A DNA stretch of 42,830 nucleotides from Micropruina sp. (GTDB taxonomy: Bacteria > Actinomycetota > Actinomycetes > Propionibacteriales > Propionibacteriaceae). The DNA lies in contig NZ_JAPUED010000199.1 of NCBI RefSeq assembly GCF_027492755.1, positions 1 through 42,830 on the forward strand, written 5' to 3'. Numbering within the stretch: position 1 is the stretch's first letter; each line of letters begins with the position of its first letter. This document shows, piece after piece, positions 31,678-39,575 of this stretch. Under the pieces are notes generated by a model that was given only the letters and a program-made list of their open reading frames with translations, was not told the origin of the DNA and did no database searches. A program made the translations under genes and the position numbers.

Positions 31678-31971
31678 GATGCGCTGAGCATATAGCGGTG
31701 CGCTGCGGGTTGCGCGTCACCGGTGGGGCCACGCACCGTCCGTTCGCCCCGCCCGTGGCCGATGCCCGAGCGGAGCCAAAACACCTTGTGAGCGCGGCTA
31801 TGTGCATTCCATCGAATTGTCGCCGCGGGCGGCTCGGGCTCGCGGTGAGACTCACCACCCCTATTCGACGATGTCCGTCGTTGTTATGGCGTTGTCCGAA
31901 TACACCGATGAGCGAATCGCTCGCACACAGAAATCAGTGCCTGCGCTCGATCGACAACCGGTAACGGCGAT
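31678..31971. other. Intergenic region between the LacI gene and hflX
   Basis: 294 bases carrying the LacI gene promoter (TATGCT at 31687-31692, minus strand). No ORF with recognisable similarity, RNA gene or terminator hairpin is seen; it marks the edge of the trehalose module. Confidence 0.6.
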
Positions 31972-33387
31972 TCACTCACGGGTGAACGGTGCAAGCTCGC
32001 CCGCCAACCCGCGGTTCACCCGTGCGGTGACCGCGGTGCCGTCTGCGGTGTGTTCCAGGGTCATGATCTCGCCGCTGGTGTGGATCTTGTCGATCAGGTC
32101 GCCGCGCGCGTAGGGAACCAGAGCGTTGACCTCGACCGCCGGGCGAGGCAGCCGCTCCTCCACCCGCCGGGTGAGATCGTCGATCCCCTCACCGGTGCGG
32201 GCCGACACGAAGACGGCGTCCGGGTAGCGGGTGCGCAGACCCGCCAGGGTCGTTGCGTCCGCTCGATCGATCTTGTTGATCACCAGTTGCTCGGCGACGT
32301 TCCCGGCGCCGATCTCGGCGAGCACGGTGCGTACGGCCTTGATCTGCCCCTCCGGGTCGGGATCGGAGCCGTCCACCACGTGCAGCAGCAGATCGGCCAG
32401 CACCGACTCCTCCAGGGTGGAGCGGAACGCCTCGACCAGGTCGTGCGGCAGGTGCCGGACGAAGCCGACGGTGTCGGTCAGCGTGTAGACCCGGCCGTCG
32501 GTGCTCTCAGCGCGCCGGGTGGTGGGGTCCAGGGTGGCGAACAGGGCGTTCTCGACCAGTACGCCGGCACCGGTGAGCCGGTTCAGCAGCGACGACTTGC
32601 CGGCGTTGGTGTAGCCCACGATGGCCACCGACGGGATCTCGTTGCGCTGCCGCTCCTGACGTTTGGTGGCGCGCACCTCGTCCATCTCGCGCAGCCGCTT
32701 GCGCAGCACCGAGATGCGGGTACGGATCCGGCGGCGATCGGTCTCGATCTTGGTCTCACCGGGGCCGCGGCCGCCGATGCCGGCACCGCCGGCGGCGCGT
32801 CCACCGGCCTGCCGGGACAGGTTGCCGCCCCAGCCGCGCAGCCGCTGCCGCAGGTACTGCAACTGGGCCAGCTCGACCTGTGCCTTGCCCTCGGCGCTCT
32901 TGGCGTGCTGGGCGAAGATGTCCAGGATCAGCGCGGTGCGGTCGATCACCTTGACCCCGACCCGGTCCTCCAGGTTGCGCAGCTGGGCGGGCTCGAGCTC
33001 GCCGTCGCAGATCACCGTGTCGGCGCCGGTGGCGATCACCACCTCGCGCAGTTCGTCCACCTTGCCGCGTCCGATGAAGGTCGCGGGGTCGGGATGGCTG
33101 CGACGCTGGACGAGTGCCTCCAGCACCTCCGAGCCAGCGGTTTCGGCGAGCAGTTTGAGCTCGGCCACCGAGTTCTCGGCATCCGTGACGGTACCGGTCG
33201 CCCAGACGCTGACCAGCACCACCCGTTCCAGCTGAAGATCGCGGTACTCGACCTCGGTGATGTCGGCCAGCTGGGTGGACATGCCGGCGACCCGGCGCAG
33301 CGACAGCCGCTCGGCCAGGTCGAGTTGATCACCGTCGAAGTCGCCGATCTCGGGATCGTCGGCGTCGTCGTAGCTCGGATGCGTCAC
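31972..33387 (-). CDS. hflX: GTPase HflX
   Basis: This 471-residue GTPase binds the 50S subunit and splits stalled or stressed ribosomes. The N-terminal HflX domain ends with [16 protein letters not shown]. The GTPase part has G1 [12 protein letters not shown], a T in [14 protein letters not shown]3 [10 protein letters not shown] and G4 NKIDRAD, followed by a C-terminal domain. The GTG start overlaps the dapF stop (GTGA), so the two are translationally coupled. miaA-dapF-hflX is the usual actinobacterial order. Confidence 0.97.
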   Translation of the reverse strand: MTHPSYDDADDPEIGDFDGDQLDLAERLSLRRVAGMSTQLADITEVEYRDLQLERVVLVSVWATGTVTDAENSVAELKLLAETAGSEVLEALVQRRSHPDPATFIGRGKVDELREVVIATGADTVICDGELEPAQLRNLEDRVGVKVIDRTALILDIFAQHAKSAEGKAQVELAQLQYLRQRLRGWGGNLSRQAGGRAAGGAGIGGRGPGETKIETDRRRIRTRISVLRKRLREMDEVRATKRQERQRNEIPSVAIVGYTNAGKSSLLNRLTGAGVLVENALFATLDPTTRRAESTDGRVYTLTDTVGFVRHLPHDLVEAFRSTLEESVLADLLLHVVDGSDPDPEGQIKAVRTVLAEIGAGNVAEQLVINKIDRADATTLAGLRTRYPDAVFVSARTGEGIDDLTRRVEERLPRPAVEVNALVPYARGDLIDKIHTSGEIMTLEHTADGTAVTARVNRGLAGELAPFTRE

Positions 33388-34193
33388 AGGTTCACTGTGC
33401 CACGCGCGACGATGACCGCGGGACCCGTCAGCCGCGCACCGGCCGGATCGAGATCGACGAGCAGCGAGCCGCCGGGAGGATCGACCCGCCAGGTGCCGGA
33501 CGCCTCACCCGCGGCGGTCGCGGATGCAACGGCCGCCGCCACCGTGCCCGTGCCGCAGGAGAAGGTCTCCCCCACGCCGCGCTCCCAGACCCGCATCCGG
33601 ACGTGGTGGTCGCCGACCGGCTCGACGAACTCGACGTTGGCCCGGTGGGGAAACACCTCGGCCGGATAGCCCGGCTCGCGAGTCAGGTCGAGCGTATCCA
33701 GCCCACCCGAGGACAGCAGGACGGCGGCGTGCGGGTTGCCCACGTCGACCGCACGGCCCTGGAAGACCTGCTCGCCGACGGTGACCGGCACCTGGTCCGG
33801 GGCGACTCTCGGAACTCCCATGCCGATCCGGATCTGGTCGCCGTCCAGGAACTCACCGTGCCGGACGCCGGCGCGAGTGACGATGTCGATCGGGCGATCG
33901 TCGATCAGGCCCTCGGTGAGCAGGTAGCGCAGGAAGACCCGCAGCCCGTTGCCGCACATCTCGGCGATGGAGGCGTCGGCGTTGCGGTAGTCCATGAACC
34001 AGGTATCGCCATGCTGCTGGTAGCCGGGCACATGGCGGGCACGCACGGCGCGCAACGTGCCGTCGCCGCCGATGCCGGCCCGGCGATCGCAGAGGAACCG
34101 GATCTGCTCGTCGGTCAGGTCCAGAACGCCGTCGGGGTCGCTGAAGCACACGAAGTCGTTGAGCGTTCCGTGTCCCTTGGCGAAGGCGAGCAT
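33384..34193 (-). CDS. dapF: Diaminopimelate epimerase
   Basis: 269 residues. The enzyme converts LL- to meso-diaminopimelate for lysine and peptidoglycan. Two catalytic cysteines are visible: Cys in AEMCGNGLRVFLRYL and Cys in TFSCGTGTVAAAVAS. The start region FAKGHGTLNDFV matches the family's KxxGxxNDF pattern. The ATG at 34193 is chosen over a TTG 12 bases upstream. It follows miaA by 12 bases and overlaps hflX. Confidence 0.97.
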   Translation of the reverse strand: MLAFAKGHGTLNDFVCFSDPDGVLDLTDEQIRFLCDRRAGIGGDGTLRAVRARHVPGYQQHGDTWFMDYRNADASIAEMCGNGLRVFLRYLLTEGLIDDRPIDIVTRAGVRHGEFLDGDQIRIGMGVPRVAPDQVPVTVGEQVFQGRAVDVGNPHAAVLLSSGGLDTLDLTREPGYPAEVFPHRANVEFVEPVGDHHVRMRVWERGVGETFSCGTGTVAAAVASATAAGEASGTWRVDPPGGSLLVDLDPAGARLTGPAVIVARGTVNL

Positions 34194-34205
34194 GGCTGAA
34201 TTCAA

Positions 34206-35129
34206 TCAGACGTCGGCGACGATGGCCTCGGCCAGTCCGGGGGCGTCCGCGGCGAGCCAGTTGATCCGCGGATCACGGCGGAACCAGCCGAGTTGCTTAC
34301 GGGCGAATCTGCGGGTCCCGGCGACGGTCTGCCGCTTCGCCTCCTCCTCGCTGATCTCGCCGTCCAGGTACGCCAGCACCTGCCGGTAGCCCAGCGCCCG
34401 GGACGCCGTCCGACCCTGTCGCAGGCCGCGCTCGACCAACGCGCGCACCTCGGCGAGCAGCCCGTCGGCCCACATCTGCTGCACGCGCTGCTCAATACGC
34501 TCGTCCAGGACGTCGCGAGGCAGTTCGAGACCCCATTGCCACACACCGTCGAGGGCGTAGCGCCATTCCGGCAGGGTCGCCCGCCAGGAACCGGTCAGTT
34601 CGATCACTTCCAGCGCACGGACGATGCGGCGTCCGTTGCCCGGGAGGATGTCGGCGGCGGCATCGGGCGAGAGTTCCGCCAGTCGCCGGTGCATTTCTTC
34701 GGCTCCGAACACGGCCAGTTCGTCCTCGAGTCGTTGCCGCACGGCCGGATCAGTGCCCGGGAACTCGAAATCGTCGAGGATCGCGTGCACGTACAACGCC
34801 GAACCGCCGACCAGAATCGGCACCACTCCACGGGCCCGGCAGTCGGCGATCGCCGTCCGTGCCAGTTGCTGGAAGGTGGCGACGCTGGCGGTCTGGTCGA
34901 CGTCCATGATGTCGACCAGGTGATGGGTGATGCCGGCGCGCTCGGTCGCGGTGGGCTTGGCGGTGCCGATGTCCATACCGCGATACACCAGCATCGAGTC
35001 GGCGTTGACGATCTCCGCCGCCCGGCCACGTTCGCCGAGCAGCTGTGCGACCCGGACCGCCAGCGCCGTCTTTCCGCTTGCGGTAGGGCCGTTCAGGACG
35101 ATCAGGGGCGGCGTCAGCACGCCGCTCAT
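34206..35129 (-). CDS. miaA: tRNA dimethylallyltransferase MiaA
   Basis: This 307-residue enzyme transfers the isopentenyl group to A37 of tRNAs reading UNN codons. The P-loop is NGPTASGKTALAVR near the N-terminus. NADSMLVYRGMDIGTAKPT and HHLVDIMDVDQTASVA follow, then the GGSALYVHAILDDFEFPGTD region. The C-terminus has QLGWFRRDPRINW. First gene of the miaA-dapF-hflX operon. MiaB, which methylthiolates the same base, is encoded about 6 kb away on the same strand. Confidence 0.97.
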   Translation of the reverse strand: MSGVLTPPLIVLNGPTASGKTALAVRVAQLLGERGRAAEIVNADSMLVYRGMDIGTAKPTATERAGITHHLVDIMDVDQTASVATFQQLARTAIADCRARGVVPILVGGSALYVHAILDDFEFPGTDPAVRQRLEDELAVFGAEEMHRRLAELSPDAAADILPGNGRRIVRALEVIELTGSWRATLPEWRYALDGVWQWGLELPRDVLDERIEQRVQQMWADGLLAEVRALVERGLRQGRTASRALGYRQVLAYLDGEISEEEAKRQTVAGTRRFARKQLGWFRRDPRINWLAADAPGLAEAIVADV

Positions 35130-35298
35130 TGTGCCTCAGAGGTGCGCTCGACACCCGCCCCGCGGGTAGCGGAAAGAAATGATCAATCGGCGAAAACCGA
35201 CCGAAGCTTGCGCCACCCTCTTGGCATCGTCGTCCCGGCGAGGTAAGAATGGGCACGGAGCCGGACACGATCCGGGTGGGCGACAGAGAGGAGGCCGA

Positions 35299-35466
35299 AT
35301 GGACTTCGTCGAGAAGGTCAAAGGAGCCGTAGCCGGCCACGAAGATCAGATCGAAGGCGCCATCGACCAGGTGGGTGACTTCGTCGATTCGAAGACAGAC
35401 GGCAAGTACGCGGCCCAAGTCGATCAGGCTCAGGATTTCCTCAAAGATCAGGTCCGGAAGTCATAG
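35299..35466 (+). CDS. Small MT0933-type antitoxin-like protein
   Basis: This 55-residue, charged, soluble protein reads MDFVEKVKGAVAGHEDQIEG and then AIDQVGDFVDSKTDGKYAAQ with VDQAQDFL. This is the pattern of the MT0933/Rv0909 antitoxin family: repeated helices followed by D..TggKYa.qvd.aqd. A strong GAGGAGG ribosome site lies 4 bases before the ATG. No toxin gene is next to it: the neighbours are miaA (divergent) and an aldehyde dehydrogenase gene. It is either an orphan antitoxin or a stress protein of the same fold. A T-tailed terminator follows at 35529. Confidence 0.75.
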   Translation: MDFVEKVKGAVAGHEDQIEGAIDQVGDFVDSKTDGKYAAQVDQAQDFLKDQVRKS

Positions 35467-35528
35467 GCACTCCGGAGTATTCCGTTGAGTTGATCGACTG
35501 ATCTTTCGTACGAATAAGCAAACGATTC

Positions 35529-35566
35529 GGTGGGGTCGGGCATTCGCCCGGCCCCACCGTCCTTTT
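35529..35566 (+). terminator. Rho-independent terminator after the antitoxin-like gene
   Basis: GGTGGGGTCGGGC (35529-35541) pairs with GCCCGGCCCCACC (35546-35558) over 13 positions with one G-U pair and a 4-base loop, followed by GTCCTTTT. This is the clearest classical terminator in the window. Confidence 0.85.
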
Positions 35567-35720
35567 CCCGACGTGAGTTTCCCATGCTCGACAGGCATGC
35601 ACAGCATGCAGGGAAAGTCTTTGACGGCATAGCCGACCCCGGCCAGCCTGGTGACTGACAGCCTGATTGATCCAGGCGTCGGCATCGACAGCCGTGTTCA
35701 CCCAACGAAGAGAGGATTCG

Positions 35721-37166
35721 GTGGCCGAGGTGAAGGTTCTGCACAACATCATCGCGGGCGAGGCCCGCCAGGCAGCGTCCGGAGAGACCCTGGAGATCGT
35801 CAATCCGGCGACGGGCCAGGCGTACGCCACGGCACCACTGTCCGGTCCCGAGGACGTCGACGCCGCGTTCAGCGCGGCGGGCGACGCGTTCGAGAAGTGG
35901 CGCTGGAGCACCCCGAGTGAACGACAGGCGGCGCTGCTCGCCTTCGCGGACGCCATTGAGGCCGGCGCCGACGAACTGGTCGACATCGAGTGCGAGAACA
36001 CCGGCAAACCCAAGAACCTGACGGCCTCGGAAGAGATCGGCCCGATGGTCGACCAGGTGCGGTTCTTCGCCGGCGCCGCCCGGGTGCTGGACGGCCGGGC
36101 GCAGGGCGAGTACATGCGCGGCTTCACCTCGTCGGTGCGACGCGAGCCGATCGGTCCGGTCGGCCAGGTGGCGCCCTGGAACTACCCGATGATGATGGCC
36201 ATCTGGAAGCTGGCCCCCGCACTGGCGGCCGGCAACACGGTGGTGCTCAAGCCGTCCGACACCACCCCGGCATCGTCGATCTGGCTGGCCGAGAAGCTGG
36301 CCGACATCCTGCCGACCGGCGTGGTGAACGTGGTCTGCGGTGACCGGGCGACCGGTGCCACCCTGACCGCGCATCCGATCCCCCGGATGGTGTCGATCAC
36401 CGGCTCGACCCGGGCCGGCATGGCGGTCGCGACCGCGGCGGCGTCCGATCTGAAGGTGACCCACCTGGAACTCGGCGGCAAGGCCCCGGTGGTGGTCTTC
36501 GACGACGTCGACCTGGAATCGGCGATCGAAGGCATCTCGGTGGCCGGGCTGTTCAACGCCGGCCAGGACTGCACCGCCGCGACCCGGGTGCTGTGCCAGG
36601 CGGGCGTGTACGACGAGTTCGTCGCCGAGTTGGCGAAGGCGGCCGCGGCGACCCGCACCGGCTTCGATCCGGCCGACGAGGACATCCTCTACGGGGCGAT
36701 CAACAATCCTCGCCAGTTGAGCCATGTCTCGGGCCTGGTCGAGCGCGCGCCGTCGCATGCCCGGGTGGTGACCGGCGGACGCCAGGTCGATCGGGACGGC
36801 TACTTCTACGAGCCGACCGTGGTCGCCGATCTGCAGCAGGACGACGAGCTGATCCGTACCGAGATCTTCGGGCCGGTGCTCACCGTGCAGAAGTTCGGCG
36901 ACGAGGACGAGGCGGTCGCGCTGGCCAACGACACCGTGTACGGACTGGCCTCGTCGGTGTGGACGTCGAACACCGGGACGGCGGCCCGGCTGGCGATGCG
37001 GCTCGACTTCGGCTGCGTGTGGGTCAACACCCACATTCCGCTGGTCGCCGAGATGCCGCACGGCGGCTTCAAGCACTCCGGGCACGGCAAGGACCTGTCG
37101 ATGTACAGCCTTGAGGACTACACCCGGATCAAGCACGTGATGCAGTACCACGGCTTCGAGGGCTGA
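35721..37166 (+). CDS. patD: Gamma-aminobutyraldehyde dehydrogenase
   Basis: This 481-residue NAD-dependent aldehyde dehydrogenase would oxidise 4-aminobutanal (from putrescine) to GABA. Catalytic Cys lies in NAGQDCTAATR and Glu in LELGGKAPVVVFDD, with cofactor loop ITGSTRAG. FFAGAARVLDGRAQGEYM, GCVWVNTHIPLVAEMPHGG and the ending SMYSLEDYTRIKHVM match E. coli YdcW/PatD closely. The GTG at 35721 has AGAGAGG upstream, better than an ATG 54 bases earlier. Neighbouring gabT and a second aldehyde dehydrogenase support a GABA route, but no putrescine aminotransferase or oxidase gene is in the window. Confidence 0.88.
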   Translation: MAEVKVLHNIIAGEARQAASGETLEIVNPATGQAYATAPLSGPEDVDAAFSAAGDAFEKWRWSTPSERQAALLAFADAIEAGADELVDIECENTGKPKNLTASEEIGPMVDQVRFFAGAARVLDGRAQGEYMRGFTSSVRREPIGPVGQVAPWNYPMMMAIWKLAPALAAGNTVVLKPSDTTPASSIWLAEKLADILPTGVVNVVCGDRATGATLTAHPIPRMVSITGSTRAGMAVATAAASDLKVTHLELGGKAPVVVFDDVDLESAIEGISVAGLFNAGQDCTAATRVLCQAGVYDEFVAELAKAAAATRTGFDPADEDILYGAINNPRQLSHVSGLVERAPSHARVVTGGRQVDRDGYFYEPTVVADLQQDDELIRTEIFGPVLTVQKFGDEDEAVALANDTVYGLASSVWTSNTGTAARLAMRLDFGCVWVNTHIPLVAEMPHGGFKHSGHGKDLSMYSLEDYTRIKHVMQYHGFEG

Positions 37167-37182
37167 GTCAGCTGGCCGGCGC

Positions 37183-38061
37183 TCAGGCCGGGGTGTACCG
37201 CTCGCGGACGAAGCGGCGCAGGCGTCCGGCCACCGCGGCGATCTGACGCGCGCCGTGGTGGTGCGGCTGCCAGGCGGCATGCAGCACGATCTGCAACGCC
37301 TCCCCGGCGGAGGTGCGGATCGCGAGCTGGCGGAGCCCGTAGCGCGGGTCGTCCGACACGACCGCCACCCCGCGTCCGGCGGCGGCGACCGCTTGGGCCA
37401 CATGCGAGGTGCTGAACTCGGCCAGCCGGACGGGCAGCCCGGCGCGTTCGGCGGCCGCATCGAAGGCCCGCCTGGCATGACTGTCGGGGGTGGGCACCAG
37501 CAGTTCGTGGGCGAGCAGTTCGTCGAGCAGCACCTCGACCCGGCCGGCGAGCGGATGATCGGGGCGTACATAGGCGCTCACCGGGAGCGCGGCGACCCTC
37601 ATGCCCGCCAGTGTCTCGGGCGGCGGCCGGGTGCCGATCACCAGGTCGGCGCCGCGATCCAGATCGCCGTACTCGTCCGCGGCGTTCAGCGCCTGCACCC
37701 GGGGCATCGGATCCTCGGCCCCCCAGGTCGCGAAGAAGGGCGCCACCACATCGTTCAAGGTGACCGGAGGCGCGGCCACGGTCAGTGTCGGCAGTCCCCC
37801 GGCCCTGATCTGCGCGGCGGCCGCGCGGGTCGCCTCGGCCCGCACCAGCAACTCCCGCGCGGCCGGCAGGAACTGGCGCCCCGCCGGGGCGAGCACGAGG
37901 CGTCCGTCACGGCGGGTGAACAGCTCGAGGCCGAGTTCCTTCTCCAGCTGCCGCAACTGGCGTGACAGCGAGGGCTGGGTGACATGGGTGATCTGGGTCG
38001 CCGCGCTCACCGACCCGGCGTCCGCCACCGCCACGAAGTAGCCGATCGTCCGCAGCTCCAT
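37183..38061 (-). CDS. LysR-family transcriptional regulator
   Basis: 292 residues. The N-terminal winged helix (residues 1-62) reads MELRTIGYFVAVADAGSVSA with TQPSLSRQLRQLEKELGLEL and FTRRDGRLVLAPAGRQFL. A LysR substrate-binding domain follows (about 90-285). The gene diverges from gabT, and a T-N11-A dyad lies between them, so it probably activates the GABA genes with a GABA-pathway effector. GGAGGAG precedes the ATG. It also converges with patD. The effector is inferred. Confidence 0.92.
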   Translation of the reverse strand: MELRTIGYFVAVADAGSVSAATQITHVTQPSLSRQLRQLEKELGLELFTRRDGRLVLAPAGRQFLPAARELLVRAEATRAAAAQIRAGGLPTLTVAAPPVTLNDVVAPFFATWGAEDPMPRVQALNAADEYGDLDRGADLVIGTRPPPETLAGMRVAALPVSAYVRPDHPLAGRVEVLLDELLAHELLVPTPDSHARRAFDAAAERAGLPVRLAEFSTSHVAQAVAAAGRGVAVVSDDPRYGLRQLAIRTSAGEALQIVLHAAWQPHHHGARQIAAVAGRLRRFVRERYTPA

Positions 38062-38086
38062 CCTGTATCTCCTCCGCTCGCCGCCC

Positions 38087-38142
38087 CGGTGACCGGGAGA
38101 ACCGTCCCCGGTAACCGCGGGGACGGTTCCTTTTGGGTCACC
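38087..38142. repeat. Family C hairpin between the LysR gene and gabT
   Basis: GAACCGTCCCCG (38099-38110) and CGGGGACGGTTC (38118-38129) form a perfect 12-bp stem with a 7-base loop, inside outer GGTGACC/GGTCACC ends. It matches the array at 2255-2351. Confidence 0.88.
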
Positions 38143-38143
38143 A

Positions 38144-38160
38144 TATGCCTGCCCGGCATA
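38144..38160. promoter_or_regulatory. Candidate LysR operator (T-N11-A)
   Basis: TATGCCTGCCCGGCATA is a perfect 6-base dyad (TATGCC/GGCATA) containing T-N11-A. It lies 83 bases before the LysR start and 78 bases before gabT, the usual position for a divergent LysR regulator. Confidence 0.6.
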
Positions 38161-38237
38161 CGTTGGTTAGAAAACTAGTATTCGACAGCATGTTTGCGGC
38201 AGCCGAGGATGGGGGAAGATCAACAAGAGGAGTAGCC

Positions 38238-39575
38238 ATGACCGTCGAGCAACGTCGCGCGCTGGTCACCGCCGTACCGGGGCCGAAGTCGCTGGAGTTG
38301 GCGGCCCGGAAGGCGGCCAGCGTGGCCAATGGGGTCGGCACGATCCTGCCGGCCTACATCGTCGAGGCCGGCGGCGGCATCGTCGTGGACGCCGACGGCA
38401 ACCAGCTGATCGACTTCGGCTCGGGCATCGCCGTCACCACGGTCGGCAACGCCGCCCCCGCGGTGGTCCGGCGGGTGACCGAGGCCGTCCAGCGGTTCAC
38501 CCACACCTGCTTCATGGTCAACCCCTACGAGGGCTACGTCGAGGTCGCCGAGCAGCTGGCCGAGCTCACCCCCGGTGACCACCCGAAGAAGTCCGCGCTG
38601 TTCAACTCCGGCGCCGAAGCCGTCGAGAACGCGATCAAGATCGCCCGCGTCGCCACCGGGCGCAGCGCCGTGGTCTGCTTCGATCACGCCTACCACGGCC
38701 GCACCAACCTGACCATGGCGCTGACCGCGAAGGACATGCCCTACAAGCACGGCTTCGGGCCGTTCGCGTCCGACATCTACCGGGTGCCGATGGCCTATCC
38801 GTACCGCTGGCCCGGCGACCCGGACGCGGTCGCCGAGGAGGCGTTCGCCCAGTTCGAATCACTGGTGCACGTGCAGGTCGGCGAGGACCAGGTGGCCGCG
38901 GTGATCATCGAACCGATCCAGGGTGAGGGCGGGTTCATCGTGCCGCCGGAAGGCTTCCTGCCCCGGCTCGCCCAGTGGTGTCGTGACAACGGCGCGGTGT
39001 TCATCGCCGATGAGATCCAGTCCGGCTTCTGCCGCACCGGCGACTGGTTCGCCTGCGACCATGAGGGCGTCGTCCCCGATTTGATCACCACCGCCAAGGG
39101 CATCGCCGGCGGGCTGCCGCTGGCCGCCGTCACCGGCCGCGCCGAGCTGATGGACGCGGTCCACGCCGGCGGCCTGGGCGGCACCTACGGCGGCAACCCG
39201 GTCGCCTGCGCCGCCGCGCTGGGCGCCATCGAAGAGATGCGCAGCAACGACCTGAACGCCCGGGCTCGCGAGATCGAGGCGATCTTCCGTACCCGGCTCG
39301 GCCAGCTGGCCGCGCGCCACCCGCAGATCGGCGATATTCGCGGACGAGGCGCGATGATGGCGGTCGAGCTGGTGCTGCCCGGCACCAAACAGCCCGACGC
39401 CGCACTCACCGGCGCGGTGGCCAAGGCCTGCCACGCCAAGGGCCTGGTGGTGCTGACCGCCGGCTCGTTCGGCAACGTGTTCCGTTTCCTGCCCCCGTTG
39501 AGCATCTCGGACGAGCTGCTGCACGAGGGCCTCGACCTGATCGACGACGCATTCGCGGAGGTGCTGCATGACTGA
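38238..39575 (+). CDS. gabT: 4-aminobutyrate aminotransferase
   Basis: This 445-residue class III PLP aminotransferase converts GABA and 2-oxoglutarate to succinate semialdehyde and glutamate. Visible are GIAVTTVGNAAPAVV, FNSGAEAVENAIKIAR, FDHAYHGRTNLTMALT, the PLP Asp in FIADEIQSGFCRTG and the PLP Lys in TTAKGIAGGLPLAA, followed by GGTYGGNPVACAAALG. The ATG at 38238 has AAGAGGAGT upstream. Its end overlaps the next dehydrogenase gene by 8 bases, so the two are co-translated. The gene lies opposite a LysR regulator. Confidence 0.95.
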   Translation: MTVEQRRALVTAVPGPKSLELAARKAASVANGVGTILPAYIVEAGGGIVVDADGNQLIDFGSGIAVTTVGNAAPAVVRRVTEAVQRFTHTCFMVNPYEGYVEVAEQLAELTPGDHPKKSALFNSGAEAVENAIKIARVATGRSAVVCFDHAYHGRTNLTMALTAKDMPYKHGFGPFASDIYRVPMAYPYRWPGDPDAVAEEAFAQFESLVHVQVGEDQVAAVIIEPIQGEGGFIVPPEGFLPRLAQWCRDNGAVFIADEIQSGFCRTGDWFACDHEGVVPDLITTAKGIAGGLPLAAVTGRAELMDAVHAGGLGGTYGGNPVACAAALGAIEEMRSNDLNARAREIEAIFRTRLGQLAARHPQIGDIRGRGAMMAVELVLPGTKQPDAALTGAVAKACHAKGLVVLTAGSFGNVFRFLPPLSISDELLHEGLDLIDDAFAEVLHD

